NCBI RefSeq assembly: GCF_003172915.1
Contig: NZ_QGKU01000006.1
Location: 1-64,000 of the forward strand
DNA from: Meridianimarinicoccus roseus
Lineage (GTDB): Bacteria > Pseudomonadota > Alphaproteobacteria > Rhodobacterales > Rhodobacteraceae
Direction of reading: 5' to 3'
DNA length: 64,000 nucleotides
The notes under the pieces are model-generated. The model was given only the letters and a program-made list of their open reading frames with translations. It ran no database searches and was not told the DNA's origin. This document shows positions 43,301 through 51,211 of this stretch, piece after piece; position 1 is the first letter of the stretch, and each line of letters begins with the position of its first letter. The position numbers were made by a program, and so were the translations under genes.

Positions 43301-43439
43301 GCTTGCTGGCTGGTCCGAACACGACCGGCGCCCAGTCCGCCGCGCGTGCGGATGTCGCGCACAGGGCCAGCAGAAACGCGAGATAGATTGCCGTCGCTCT
43401 GGCGGGGAGACGGCCCGTCCCGCCTGCTAGATCGCGCAT
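40323..43439 (-). CDS. Large secreted LamG/jacalin-like/MACPF-domain protein
   Basis: 1038 aa. Signal peptide at 1-33; a LamG-like lectin fold at about 60-200 (LIGEVHYIRIWDKPLDP is its typical last strand); a jacalin-like beta-prism at about 260-400 ('GGDRLHALTFVTED', 'SFELADGETIAEV', 'LEYLTFTTSEGRVSPRFGN'); a MACPF domain at about 560-820 with the family signature YGTHY at 714-718 followed by six residues and Gly; and a C-terminal beta-rich tail with several cysteines. MACPF proteins assemble membrane pores; two lectin-like modules would supply binding. ATG at 43439 has AAGGGG upstream. Domain boundaries are by eye. Confidence 0.8.
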   Translation of the reverse strand: MRDLAGGTGRLPARATAIYLAFLLALCATSARAADWAPVVFGPASKPIRLESDDRLTPQSVGAVEIMVHLDEQSLQDLPERMTVFAFEDITRTHFRLDIVDKGRQLELRNADGAARVELDMTVPGYYQLAVSTVGGVSRIFDGEDLLGEVRIGYGPVERLPLQIGGGARGDTPLIGEVHYIRIWDKPLDPQTLALTLSEYGFPDDEPDLAPFVRLYSEFTDESASAFYTEALTLDDVSSLRQPIGVQRGEPVVSLLPKDGRISKIVGIGGDRLHALTFVTEDRFGERAGAARHGAQPATGTQTLTSFELADGETIAEVRALVSSKVVMVQEDANSISATNVAALEYLTFTTSEGRVSPRFGNADFDPATAGGVSFQSIGMATQPRPGANGTTLPAFELDAVVVWSDDDGVHALDFTPRVFPPELNPDGLWEPKAQNDAPILVSDETVLSRGGRLPHGNYVSRSVMRLRMEDRGRTIRIGYGNITDRLRLQPDGTYADATGGILRFVSETEMMLGNTPWKKVLPRPDLRSKQDFIALGGVFAQEGAAPVLDYSFHGYNISDVDPRDIIRNRGQRNLVFARPGPKSVDYYTRFQKIVPQGLLIALASRSGSTTTTVTTGSASEFSEAHASSLGISTGIDKAFSFGVDSQVTKDAKTNGETGSQIVLAESFQSDYALVSDWRRQSLDPDFQQTLLSILMRRKRGETVDYQTEVIDIYGTHYAHAVTSGQSSRNSLIYSKEAAGGLMENGSSVDVHASATVKGWTNSGKYTDSENLSVSANASLERQVESFTEIGSASIPAPIFLDLRPLSDLVDVVFFEDAVFGADQRALPVQQVQRELSAAITGAVAAAAPRYDDPADIWEPYVHRLSIDEVVFDLTSPDLSDLDAAAVTVGFDDWGRRTPVTIYASSRAYPTILVPDDLSTMLHPPKQMKLPLLVAPKTQIITAAEFCAASNLGGSESSFVGFLKMTKVFRGLFKNSLMTDESIDERRLVPLEQLGPTHTTFEWPFKVTDEIKGTWSVTGWQMPGNGGAFRPLPICPKT

Positions 43440-43624
43440 CAAGATCCCCTTCCCAGACGTTTGTCGCTTTGGTTAATCAAGGTCAGCATGCAGCCTGGCG
43501 CCCGGTCAACCGTTCATTGTATGGTGCCGGGTGGGAAAACCCGCCCCAGATCGGCGCGTGGTCGGCGCGCGCGGACAGGGGCGGGACGTCTTCGGCAGCC
43601 GCGCGCGCGGGCCGCCGGGGGCCA

Positions 43625-44410
43625 TTACAGGCTGGGAAGCGGGGGCAGCGCCTGGCCCAGCCATTTCTGCGAAAGTGCGTCCAGCTCGCCGCCGAGCGTC
43701 TTGTGCAGGATGAACGTATTGGTCCAGAACAGCAGGTCGAGATTGCCCTTCTTGATCCCGATGAAGGCCGGCGATTCCTTCAGGATGAATTTGGTTTCAA
43801 TGTCCATGTCGGCATCTGCCTCGCTGATCGCCGCGGCCAGCGTGTTGCCGCTGACCAGAACGTCCACTTGCCCGGATTCGAATGCCGCCCGCGTTGCGGC
43901 GTTGTCGCCGAAGCGCACGATCTCGGTTGTTTCGGGAGCCATGGCGGTCAGTTCGAGATCCTCCAGCGTGCCGCCGGTCAGGCCGACCGACATGCCGGCC
44001 AGATCCTCGACCGATGCGATGGCCTTGTCGGACGCCGCAAAGGCCCCGGAGAAGAAGGGCGCGTAGGCAGAGGAGAACCAGATCGACTTGGCGCGTTCAG
44101 GGTTCGCGCCCATCGTGGCGATCACGAGGTCAACACGGTCGGTTTCCAGGAACGGGATGCGCTGGTTGGAGGTCACTGGCACCAACTCCAGCTCGACGCC
44201 GAGATCCTCGGCGATCAATTTTGCCACGTCCACGTCGTAGCCTTCGTATTCCCCGCTTGCGCCGAGCGCGCCGAATGGCGCGAAGGATTCCGGCACGGCG
44301 ATGCGTACGGTGCCGCTTTCGAGGATGTCGGACAGGTCTGCGGCGGCGGGTCCGGCAGTCAGAGGCAGCGCAAGCAGCGCGGCGGTGGCAAGGGTCTTGA
44401 AATTGAACAT
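43625..44410 (-). CDS. Polar amino acid ABC transporter substrate-binding protein (second of two)
   Basis: 261-aa family 3 periplasmic binding protein; signal peptide at 1-24, then 'SGTVRIAVPESFAPFG', 'GYDVDVAKLIAEDLGV' and 'LIATMGANPERAKSI', the usual ligand-binding segments. ATG at 44410 follows GGGAGA. Last gene of the seven-gene transport operon, 23 nt after a permease. The linkage to hydroxyproline enzymes on both sides suggests hydroxyproline or related imino/amino acids as cargo. The 185 nt after it contain no recognisable gene. Confidence 0.88.
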   Translation of the reverse strand: MFNFKTLATAALLALPLTAGPAAADLSDILESGTVRIAVPESFAPFGALGASGEYEGYDVDVAKLIAEDLGVELELVPVTSNQRIPFLETDRVDLVIATMGANPERAKSIWFSSAYAPFFSGAFAASDKAIASVEDLAGMSVGLTGGTLEDLELTAMAPETTEIVRFGDNAATRAAFESGQVDVLVSGNTLAAAISEADADMDIETKFILKESPAFIGIKKGNLDLLFWTNTFILHKTLGGELDALSQKWLGQALPPLPSL

Positions 44411-44433
44411 CGTGGTCTCCCGTTTTCTGGACA

Positions 44434-45138
44434 TCATGCGGCTATGGGCGGTGTTTTCCTGACCGTTCCCAGCCGCTTCTCCAGGCCCAGCGAGAGCCTG
44501 GAAAGCGGAAAGCACAGCGCGAAGTAGATCAGCGCCATGAGCGGATAAATGATGAAGGGCTCCGTGCCTTCGACAGGGGCGTTGGCCCAGCGTTTGCCGA
44601 CGCTCATCAGGTCGGAGAACCCGATGATATAGGCCAGCGAGGTTCCCTTTATGATCTGCACGAGGAAGCCAACGGTAGGCGCCAGCGACACACGTACGGC
44701 CTGCGGCAGCACAACAAGGCGCAATGTCTGCCAGAACCGCAGCCCCAGTGCCTCGGCGCCTTCCCACTGTCCGGTGGGGATGCTCTGCACCGCGCTGCGC
44801 CAAACCTCGGCAAGGTAAGCGCTGGTGTAGAGCGTCAGCGCCGCGCTGGCGGCGAGCCAGACATTGACGTTCACGCCCAGAAGGCGCGGCACGCCAAGGC
44901 CGAACAGGAACAGCAGCATCAGAAGCGGCGCGGACTGGAAGAACCAGATATAGGCGGTGGCGAGGCTTCGGGCGCTGCGCGCGGGCGCAATGCGCAGCAG
45001 CGTCACCAGCGCGCCGACGGTCCCGCCGCCCGCAAAGGCGATGGCCGACAGGTAGATTGTGAACTGCGTGGCGAACAGCAACTGGTAGAGGACTACACCC
45101 TCGGGCGCGCCGAGAAGTCCGGTCAGCAGGTCCTTCAT
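44434..45138 (-). CDS. Polar amino acid ABC transporter permease
   Basis: 234-aa HisM/HisQ-type permease with five to six transmembrane helices and the conserved cytoplasmic loop (EGAEALGLRFWQTLRLVVLP). Overlaps the preceding permease gene by ATGA, so the two form a heterodimer pair. There is no ATPase next to this pair; the single ATPase at 45972 upstream must serve both permease pairs. Confidence 0.9.
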   Translation of the reverse strand: MKDLLTGLLGAPEGVVLYQLLFATQFTIYLSAIAFAGGGTVGALVTLLRIAPARSARSLATAYIWFFQSAPLLMLLFLFGLGVPRLLGVNVNVWLAASAALTLYTSAYLAEVWRSAVQSIPTGQWEGAEALGLRFWQTLRLVVLPQAVRVSLAPTVGFLVQIIKGTSLAYIIGFSDLMSVGKRWANAPVEGTEPFIIYPLMALIYFALCFPLSRLSLGLEKRLGTVRKTPPIAA

Positions 45139-45812
45139 CGCGCCACCTGCCAGCGGAACAGGCGGCGCTGCAGCACCGCCAGCCCGCCCTTGAAGGACAA
45201 CGACATCAGGATGTAGATCAACGTCAGCGTGAAAAAGACTTCGAACGACCGGAAGGTGCGGCTGTCGATGAACTTGCCGGCCTGCGTCAGGTCATTGACC
45301 CCGATCTCGGCGATCACGCCGGTGGTCAGGAACAGGAAGATGAACTGGCTGACCAGCGACGGGTAAGTCTTTGCGACGGCCTGCGGCAGCACGATCTTGA
45401 AAAAGGTCTGGCGAGGCTTCAGACCGAGCGCCGCGGCCGCCTCGGTCTGGCCGGTGCCCACGGTGGCATAGCCCGATCGCAGGATTTCCGAGAAATACGC
45501 CGAGAAGTTCAGCGTCAGCGCCAGAAGGGCATGCGCCCAGAATGGCCATTGGTAGCCCAGCAGCGTCGGCAGGCCGAAGGCTACGAAGAACAGCTGCACG
45601 ATCAGAGGCGTGTTGCGGATGAACTCCACATAGGCGGCGGCAACGTGGCGCAGAACCGACAGCCGGGCATAGCGCGCGCCGGACAGCGCCAGCGCCAGCG
45701 CCATCCCGGTCAGCGCGGCGGTGATGGTCAGCGCCGCGCTCAGCGCCGCGCCTTCGAGCAGAAGCAGCAGATAGTCGCTGCGGCGGTATATTTCGAAGAA
45801 CCGAAGATCCAT
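45135..45812 (-). CDS. Polar amino acid ABC transporter permease
   Basis: 225-aa permease of the same family (loop 'TEAAAALGLKPRQTFFKIVLP'). ATG at 45812 starts just before the hydrophobic N terminus (MDLRFFEIYRRSDYLLLLL); the longer reading to 45890 gives an Arg/Gly-rich leader and is rejected. The gap to the ATPase upstream (45813-45971, 159 nt) has no gene, and may hold processing or internal promoter signals. Confidence 0.9.
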   Translation of the reverse strand: MDLRFFEIYRRSDYLLLLLEGAALSAALTITAALTGMALALALSGARYARLSVLRHVAAAYVEFIRNTPLIVQLFFVAFGLPTLLGYQWPFWAHALLALTLNFSAYFSEILRSGYATVGTGQTEAAAALGLKPRQTFFKIVLPQAVAKTYPSLVSQFIFLFLTTGVIAEIGVNDLTQAGKFIDSRTFRSFEVFFTLTLIYILMSLSFKGGLAVLQRRLFRWQVAR

Positions 45813-45971
45813 GTCCCGGCCATACCCGGCCCCGGCCCCGGCGTAACGCGAAGGGCGGGCCCGCCGCGTCCAGCCCCGCCGTTGCGGCAAAAGCCGCCCG
45901 CAAATCGGGCGCGATGCACATAATTCAGGCGAAACTCGGACCGTGCGACCCGGAGCTGCGGCAGATGGCGG

Positions 45972-46694
45972 TCAACGCACCTTGGACAGGAACGCTTGCG
46001 TTTCGGGATGCCGGGGCGCGCCGAACAACTGGTCCGGCGCGCCGATCTCGGCCATGACGCCCTTGTGAAAGAACGCCACCCGATCGGACACATCTCGCGC
46101 GAAGCTCATCTCGTGGGTGACGAGGATCATCGTCATGCCTTCCTCGGCCAGCATCTTCAGCGTCTCCAGCACCTCGCCCACAAGCTGCGGATCGAGCGCT
46201 GAGGTCACTTCGTCGAACAGCATGTAGCCGGGCGACATGGCCAGCGCGCGCGCGATTGCCATGCGCTGCTGCTGCCCGCCCGACAACCGCGAGGGATAGG
46301 TGGACAGCTTGTCGGCCAGCCCGACATGGCGCAATTGCTTCTCGGCGATCGCCTCGGCTTCGGCGCGGCCCATGCCCAGGACCTTGCGCGGGGCCAGCGT
46401 GACGTTCTCCATCACCGTCAGATGCGGGAAGGCATTGAACTGCTGGAACACGATCCCGACCTTGGTCCGCAGTTTGTTCAGGTCGGTTGAGCGGGCGTGA
46501 ACCTCGGTTCCGTCGATGGTGATCTTGCCGCCGTTGATCGGCTCCAGCCCGTTGATGCAGGTCAGAAGGGTCGATTTGCCCGACCCCGACCCGCCGATCA
46601 CGGTCACCACCTCGCCGCGTTCGACGGTCAGGTCGATCCCTTTGAGGACCTCCAAATCGCCAAAGGATTTGCGGACGTTCTGGATGTCAATCAT
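45972..46694 (-). CDS. Polar amino acid ABC transporter ATP-binding protein (shared)
   Basis: 240-aa GlnQ/HisP-type ATPase: Walker A GGSGSGKST, Q-loop VFQQFNAFPH, signature LSGGQQQR, Walker B LFDEVTSALD (the Val variant is common in this family) and switch histidine VTHEMSFA. It is the only ATPase in the operon with two permease pairs and two binding proteins. Overlaps the upstream permease by 8 nt. Confidence 0.93.
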   Translation of the reverse strand: MIDIQNVRKSFGDLEVLKGIDLTVERGEVVTVIGGSGSGKSTLLTCINGLEPINGGKITIDGTEVHARSTDLNKLRTKVGIVFQQFNAFPHLTVMENVTLAPRKVLGMGRAEAEAIAEKQLRHVGLADKLSTYPSRLSGGQQQRMAIARALAMSPGYMLFDEVTSALDPQLVGEVLETLKMLAEEGMTMILVTHEMSFARDVSDRVAFFHKGVMAEIGAPDQLFGAPRHPETQAFLSKVR

Positions 46695-47340
46695 TGGACC
46701 ACCGTCTTTCGAGATAGCCGCCGAAACGGGCCAGCGGGAAACTGATGATGAAGTAGAACGCGCCGCAGATCAGCAGCAGGAACAGAGGCTCCTGCAGGCG
46801 CGTGATGAGGATCTGGGTGGACTTCAGAAGCTCGGTGACCTGCACCACGTACACGAGCGCGCTGTCCTTCATCACACCGAGCGCGAGGCCGATCCAGGAC
46901 GGCAGCGCGACGCGGGTGGCCAGCGGCATCACGATGTAGCGCATGTCCTGGCCCCAGGTCATGCCGAGCGAGCGCGCCGCTCGGCGGGTGGTTTCAGGCA
47001 CGGCCTCGATCCCGCCGCGCACGATTTCGGCGCAGTAGGCGGAGGTATAGAGCGACAGCACCATGCAGGCGACGGTGAAACCAGAAATCTGGATCTGTAG
47101 CACCATTCCGACGAAGGCGTTACCCAACACAAGCTGGATCAGCAGCGGCACGGACCGGAATATGTCCAGCACGAAAGTGAGCGGCGCGGACAGCACCGGG
47201 CCGAGTTGCGTGCGGATCACGCCGAAGAGGATGCCGAGGAGCGTGCCGATCACGACCGAGATCGCGGTCACGAGGATGGTCACGCCCGCGCCTTCGGCCA
47301 GGAACATGAGGTCGCGCAGGGTCAGCGAGGTGTCGAACAT
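46687..47340 (-). CDS. Polar amino acid ABC transporter permease
   Basis: 217-aa HisM-type permease, loop 'ETTRRAARSLGMTWGQDMRYIVMP'. Pairs with the gene at 47351 (10 nt gap) and overlaps the ATPase gene. Closer in sequence to the neighbouring permease than to the pair at 44434-45812, consistent with the operon being formed from two transporters. Confidence 0.9.
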   Translation of the reverse strand: MFDTSLTLRDLMFLAEGAGVTILVTAISVVIGTLLGILFGVIRTQLGPVLSAPLTFVLDIFRSVPLLIQLVLGNAFVGMVLQIQISGFTVACMVLSLYTSAYCAEIVRGGIEAVPETTRRAARSLGMTWGQDMRYIVMPLATRVALPSWIGLALGVMKDSALVYVVQVTELLKSTQILITRLQEPLFLLLICGAFYFIISFPLARFGGYLERRWSND

Positions 47341-47350
47341 CGCGCGCTCC

Positions 47351-48016
47351 TCAATACCGGAAGAGGCGGGAGGCGATCAGGCGTCCGCCAAGGGTGATTG
47401 TCTTGGTAATCACGTAGAAGATCACGGCGGCGATGGCGAACAGCTCGAACGTGCGGAAGGTCAGCGCGTTCAGATCCTGCGTGACACCGTAAAGGTCGCT
47501 GTTCATGCCCACCGTCACCCCGAGCGAGGTCATCAAGATGGCCCATACCATCTGGTTCGTCATCGGCAGGAACGAGATGCGCAGCATCTGCGGCATGACG
47601 ATATAGCGGAAGGCTTGTATCTGGCTCATGCCGAGCGACCGGCCTGCGCGCGACTGCGTGTCGGGTATCGCCTTCAGCGCGCCGCGGAAATTCTCGGTCA
47701 GGTAGCCAGCGTTGTTGAACGTGATGCCGACAAGAATGGATGCGAACGGACTGAGATAGAGCCCGAAACTGGCGACGCCGAAATGCGCCATGTAGATCTG
47801 GAACAGCGCGGGTGTGTTGCGGGCGATCTCGACCCAGGTCGTGGCAACGGCCATAAGCGGGCGCGAGCCCGACAGCCGCAGGACCGTCAGCAGGATTGCA
47901 AGCGCGATCCCCAGCGCCATGGACAGGACCGCGATCTGCATGGTGACCACGGCCCCGTCCAGCATCCGCGGCAAGCGGGCCATCGCCTGCCCCCATTGGA
48001 AGGTGTAATCGAACAT
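47351..48016 (-). CDS. Polar amino acid ABC transporter permease
   Basis: 221-aa permease of the same family (loop 'DTQSRAGRSLGMSQIQAFRYIVMP'). First permease of the operon, separated from the first binding-protein gene by a strong hairpin, so the membrane components should be made at lower level than the binding protein. Confidence 0.9.
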   Translation of the reverse strand: MFDYTFQWGQAMARLPRMLDGAVVTMQIAVLSMALGIALAILLTVLRLSGSRPLMAVATTWVEIARNTPALFQIYMAHFGVASFGLYLSPFASILVGITFNNAGYLTENFRGALKAIPDTQSRAGRSLGMSQIQAFRYIVMPQMLRISFLPMTNQMVWAILMTSLGVTVGMNSDLYGVTQDLNALTFRTFELFAIAAVIFYVITKTITLGGRLIASRLFRY

Positions 48017-48040
48017 GTGGTGTCGCGTCCGTTGCGGTGA

Positions 48041-48075
48041 ATGAAAACGGCGGCGCGGCAGTGTCCGCGCCGCCG
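48041..48075 (-). terminator. Attenuating terminator between binding protein and permeases
   Basis: Perfect 11-bp stem: CGGCGGCGCGG (48048-48058) and CCGCGCCGCCG (48065-48075), 6-nt loop, followed in the transcribed direction by TTTT (48047-48044). It lies between the first binding-protein gene and the first permease gene, a usual way to raise binding-protein stoichiometry. Confidence 0.75.
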
Positions 48076-48092
48076 GGCAGAATGGCGGTCGA

Positions 48093-48899
48093 TCAGCGGT
48101 GCGCGTTGGGGATGGTCAGGCGCGGCACCTCGCCGCCGACCCACTTCTCGTAAAGCTCCTCATAGCGGCCGGTGCGGATCTGCTGGTTCACGAACAGGTC
48201 GAGGTAGTTCAGCAGCCCGTATTCGTCGCGGCGCGCGAACAGCGCGACATAGTCGGTGTCGAACGGCGCGAAGCCGACGACTTGGATGTTCTCGAAATTG
48301 CCGGACTGCACGTTGGCCTGCGCCACGGTGGAGGTGGACACGGTGGCATCAAGCTGCCCCTGGCTGAGAGCGAGGAACACGTCGGCCTGCGTCTGGTACG
48401 GACGGAACGTGCCCTCGCCCCATTCGTTGACCTGCGCTTCCAGCGCGATCGCTTCGTAGGTGCCGGCCACGGCGCCAACGGTGAAGCCCTTCATTCCCTC
48501 GTACGAGGAAATACCGGTGCCGGTGTTCGCGGTGACCGCCATCTCGAACGCGAAATAGGGGATCGAGAAGCCGACGGTCTTCGCCCGCTCCAGCGTGTCC
48601 GAGGTGGATGCGACGCCCACATCCACGCGGCCGGACATCAGCGCCGGGATCCGTTCGGGGAAGGGGGTTTCCACGATCTCGGCCTCGACCCCAAGCGCGG
48701 CGGCGAGGTCGCGGCAGTAATCCACGTCGAAGCCGATCGGTTCGTTGTTCTCGTCGCGCATGCCCATGGGCGGGAAGTCCAGCACCACGGCGCAGCGCAG
48801 CGTGCCCGAGGCCATGATGTCGTCGAGCTTGTCCGCCTGCGCCGTTCCGGCGATGCCGACAAGGCCCGCCAGTGCGGCGAGCAGAGTGAGTTTCTTCAT
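48093..48899 (-). CDS. Polar amino acid ABC transporter substrate-binding protein (first of two)
   Basis: 268-aa family 3 periplasmic binding protein; signal peptide at 1-22 (ending AQA), then 'SGTLRCAVVLDFPPMGMRD', 'FDVDYCRDLAAALGV' and 'GVASTSDTLERAKTVGFSIPY'. Heads the seven-gene operon. ATG at 48899 is preceded by AGAGAGGT. Divergent from the alpha-ketoglutarate semialdehyde dehydrogenase gene, which points to hydroxyproline or a related compound as ligand. Confidence 0.9.
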   Translation of the reverse strand: MKKLTLLAALAGLVGIAGTAQADKLDDIMASGTLRCAVVLDFPPMGMRDENNEPIGFDVDYCRDLAAALGVEAEIVETPFPERIPALMSGRVDVGVASTSDTLERAKTVGFSIPYFAFEMAVTANTGTGISSYEGMKGFTVGAVAGTYEAIALEAQVNEWGEGTFRPYQTQADVFLALSQGQLDATVSTSTVAQANVQSGNFENIQVVGFAPFDTDYVALFARRDEYGLLNYLDLFVNQQIRTGRYEELYEKWVGGEVPRLTIPNAHR

Positions 48900-48960
48900 T
48901 GGAGTGACCTCTCTGTTGATTCTGATTCGAGCATGGGGCCGCTGGTTCTTTTTTGCAATA

Positions 48961-48979
48961 ATTTTCCTATAAGAAAAAT
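48961..48979. promoter_or_regulatory. AT-rich palindrome TTTTC-N6-GAAAA in a divergent promoter
   Basis: ATTTTC (48961-48966) and GAAAAAT (48973-48979) flank CTATAA in the 250-nt gap between the transport operon and the dehydrogenase gene at 49150. The TAAGAAAA part recurs immediately before the XRE-cupin regulator gene (33590-33600 region). A shared operator or a promoter -10 element are both possible. Confidence 0.4.
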
Positions 48980-49149
48980 GCTGGCACATCAGGAAAAATG
49001 TCGCTAAGCCCGCTGCACGTGCAGGCGCCCGCCCGTTCAAGCCGTGCCGACGCGGCGGAAGGGCTGGCCGAGGCCCTGAGCGCGGCCTGGCAAGGGACCG
49101 GCAGCGCAGTACGACGACCGGGACGGACCCGGATAGGAAAGGATACGCC

Positions 49150-50670
49150 ATGACCTTCACTCCCCACGGCCAACATCTGATCGGCGGCACTTGGACAGGC
49201 GCTGCGCAGACCGTCACCTCGACGCCGGCGCAGGGGCCCGGCCATTCTGTCAGTGTCGGCACGCCCGAGCTTGTGGCGAAGGCCGCCGCCGCCGCTGAAG
49301 AGGCATTCTGGGATTACGGCTACGGTACGCGTCAGGGCCGTGCCGCCTTCCTGACCGCCATCGCCGACGAGATCGACGCGCGTGGCGCCGAGATCACTGA
49401 TATCGGAACGCGCGAGACTGGTCTGCCGCCGGCGCGCTTGGAGGGCGAGCGCGGGCGCACCACCGGTCAGCTTCGCCTGTTCGCGCAGCACGTGGCGGCA
49501 GGCGATTACCTTGACCGGCGGCACGACCCGGCGCTGCCGGACAGAGCGCCGCTGCCCCGGCCCGACCTGCGGATGATGCAGCGCCCGGTCGGTCCGGTCG
49601 CGGTCTTCGGTGCGTCGAACTTCCCGCTGGCCTTCTCGACCGCGGGCGGTGATACGGCGGCGGCGCTGGCGGCGGGCTGCCCGGTCATCGTGAAGGGCCA
49701 TGAAGCACATCCCGGTACCGGTGAGATCGTGGCCGAGGCGGTTCTGGCCGCGATCCGGTCCTGCGGGGTCCCGGCAGGCGTGTTCTCGTTCGTGCAGGGC
49801 GGCAGCCGTGATGTCGGGCAGGCGCTGGTGCAGCACCCGCTGGTGCGCGCGGTCGGCTTTACGGGCTCGCTGGCCGGGGGGCGGGCGCTGTTCGACCTGT
49901 GCGTCGCGCGTCCAGATCCGATCCCTTTCTACGGAGAGCTTGGATCGGTGAACCCGATGTTTCTGCTCCCCGGTGCGCTGGCCGCACGGGCGGAGGATCT
50001 AGGCCGCGGCTGGGCCGGGTCGCTTACGATGGGGGCGGGGCAGTTCTGCACCAATCCCGGTATTGTCGTTGTCACGGACGGCACTGATGCCGAGGCATTC
50101 GTTCAGGCGGCGCTGGATGCGCTTGGAGAGACCGGACCGCAGGTGATGCTGACCGACGGCATCGCGGAGGCCTATGCCGACGGCGCGGCGACGCTGGGTA
50201 AACAGGCCGGGGTGCAGTCGGTGCTTACGTCGGTCTGCGACCGTCGCGAGGCACGACCATTCCTGTTCCGGGTCGCTGCGCGGGACTGGTTGGCCAACCA
50301 CGCGCTGTCAGAAGAGGTGTTCGGCCCGCTCGGGCTGGTTGTCGTAGCGCAGGACGCTGACGAGATGGACGCGGTGGCGCGCAGCCTGGACGGGCAGTTG
50401 ACCGCGACGTTGCACATGGACGAAGGCGGGAAGGACGCTGCGCTGGCGCAACGCCTCCTGCCGGTGTTGGAACGCAAGGCCGGGCGAGTGCTGGCCAACG
50501 GCTTTCCCACCGGTGTGGAGGTCTGCGACAGCATGGTGCATGGCGGGCCTTACCCGGCCTCCACCAATTTCGGCGCGACCTCGGTCGGCACGCTGTCGAT
50601 CCGGCGTTTCCTGCGCCCGGTCTGCTACCAGAACATCCCGTCGGCGCTTCTGCCGGTCGATCTGGCCTGA
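49150..50670 (+). CDS. Alpha-ketoglutarate semialdehyde (2,5-dioxovalerate) dehydrogenase
   Basis: 506-aa aldehyde dehydrogenase of the NADP-dependent KGSADH group. Catalytic Cys300 in GAGQFCTNPG, general base Glu263 in YGELGSVNP, and the N-terminal 'FGASNFPLAFSTAGGDTAAALAAGCPV' of this clade. It oxidises alpha-ketoglutarate semialdehyde, the product of the DHDPS-type deaminase at 30738, to alpha-ketoglutarate. Thus the hydroxyproline pathway is complete in the window even though this gene lies 17 kb from the others. Confidence 0.92.
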   Translation: MTFTPHGQHLIGGTWTGAAQTVTSTPAQGPGHSVSVGTPELVAKAAAAAEEAFWDYGYGTRQGRAAFLTAIADEIDARGAEITDIGTRETGLPPARLEGERGRTTGQLRLFAQHVAAGDYLDRRHDPALPDRAPLPRPDLRMMQRPVGPVAVFGASNFPLAFSTAGGDTAAALAAGCPVIVKGHEAHPGTGEIVAEAVLAAIRSCGVPAGVFSFVQGGSRDVGQALVQHPLVRAVGFTGSLAGGRALFDLCVARPDPIPFYGELGSVNPMFLLPGALAARAEDLGRGWAGSLTMGAGQFCTNPGIVVVTDGTDAEAFVQAALDALGETGPQVMLTDGIAEAYADGAATLGKQAGVQSVLTSVCDRREARPFLFRVAARDWLANHALSEEVFGPLGLVVVAQDADEMDAVARSLDGQLTATLHMDEGGKDAALAQRLLPVLERKAGRVLANGFPTGVEVCDSMVHGGPYPASTNFGATSVGTLSIRRFLRPVCYQNIPSALLPVDLA

Positions 50671-50698
50671 CGCGGGCAGTCCTTCGCCCCCGCGGCGG

Positions 50699-51211
50699 TC
50701 AGCCGCGGTAGGGGCGGATGCGGTCGGCGGAGAGGGCATAGCCCACCTCCGCCAGCTGGGTCGAGGACGACGCGCTGCCGAACATGCCGGTGACGGTGAC
50801 CGCTTCGAACAGCCCGTCCGATTCATAGGGCCGTTCTGTGGTCACCAGCACCAGCTGGTTCGGCGGTGGCGGCGGCACGTGCACGCAGGCGCCCACATAG
50901 GGTACAAGCAGGAAAGCTGTCAGCCCGGTGCCCGAGAAGTCCAGCGGCACAATGAAGCCCGACAGCCGCACCGTTTGACCGTTCCAGTCCGTGCGCACGC
51001 CGCTGGACGGCGGTTGCAGGCTGGCAAGCGGGGCGGCGCCATGCTCCACAAGGCCCTGGAGCGCGGGGGGCAGACCGACTTCGCCCTCTGGCACGAGATC
51101 GCTCCAGTCCAGATCGACCGGGTTGTCCGCGCGCGCGGGCGCTGTGCCCAATCCGAAAAACGCGGCCAGCCCGAGACAGGCGACGCGGCGCGACAGGTCA
51201 GGCGTCACCAT
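50699..51211 (-). CDS. DUF3299 secreted protein (second copy)
   Basis: 170 aa; signal peptide at 1-28, then the DUF3299 hallmark PYVGACVHVPPPPPNQ at about 113-128 preceded by the beta segment 'VRLSGFIVPLDF'. The Cys-x-His in the hallmark is a plausible metal site. Tandem paralogue of the gene at 51205, with which it overlaps by 7 nt. Last gene of the zinc-type operon; converges with the dehydrogenase gene. Confidence 0.85.
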   Translation of the reverse strand: MVTPDLSRRVACLGLAAFFGLGTAPARADNPVDLDWSDLVPEGEVGLPPALQGLVEHGAAPLASLQPPSSGVRTDWNGQTVRLSGFIVPLDFSGTGLTAFLLVPYVGACVHVPPPPPNQLVLVTTERPYESDGLFEAVTVTGMFGSASSSTQLAEVGYALSADRIRPYRG

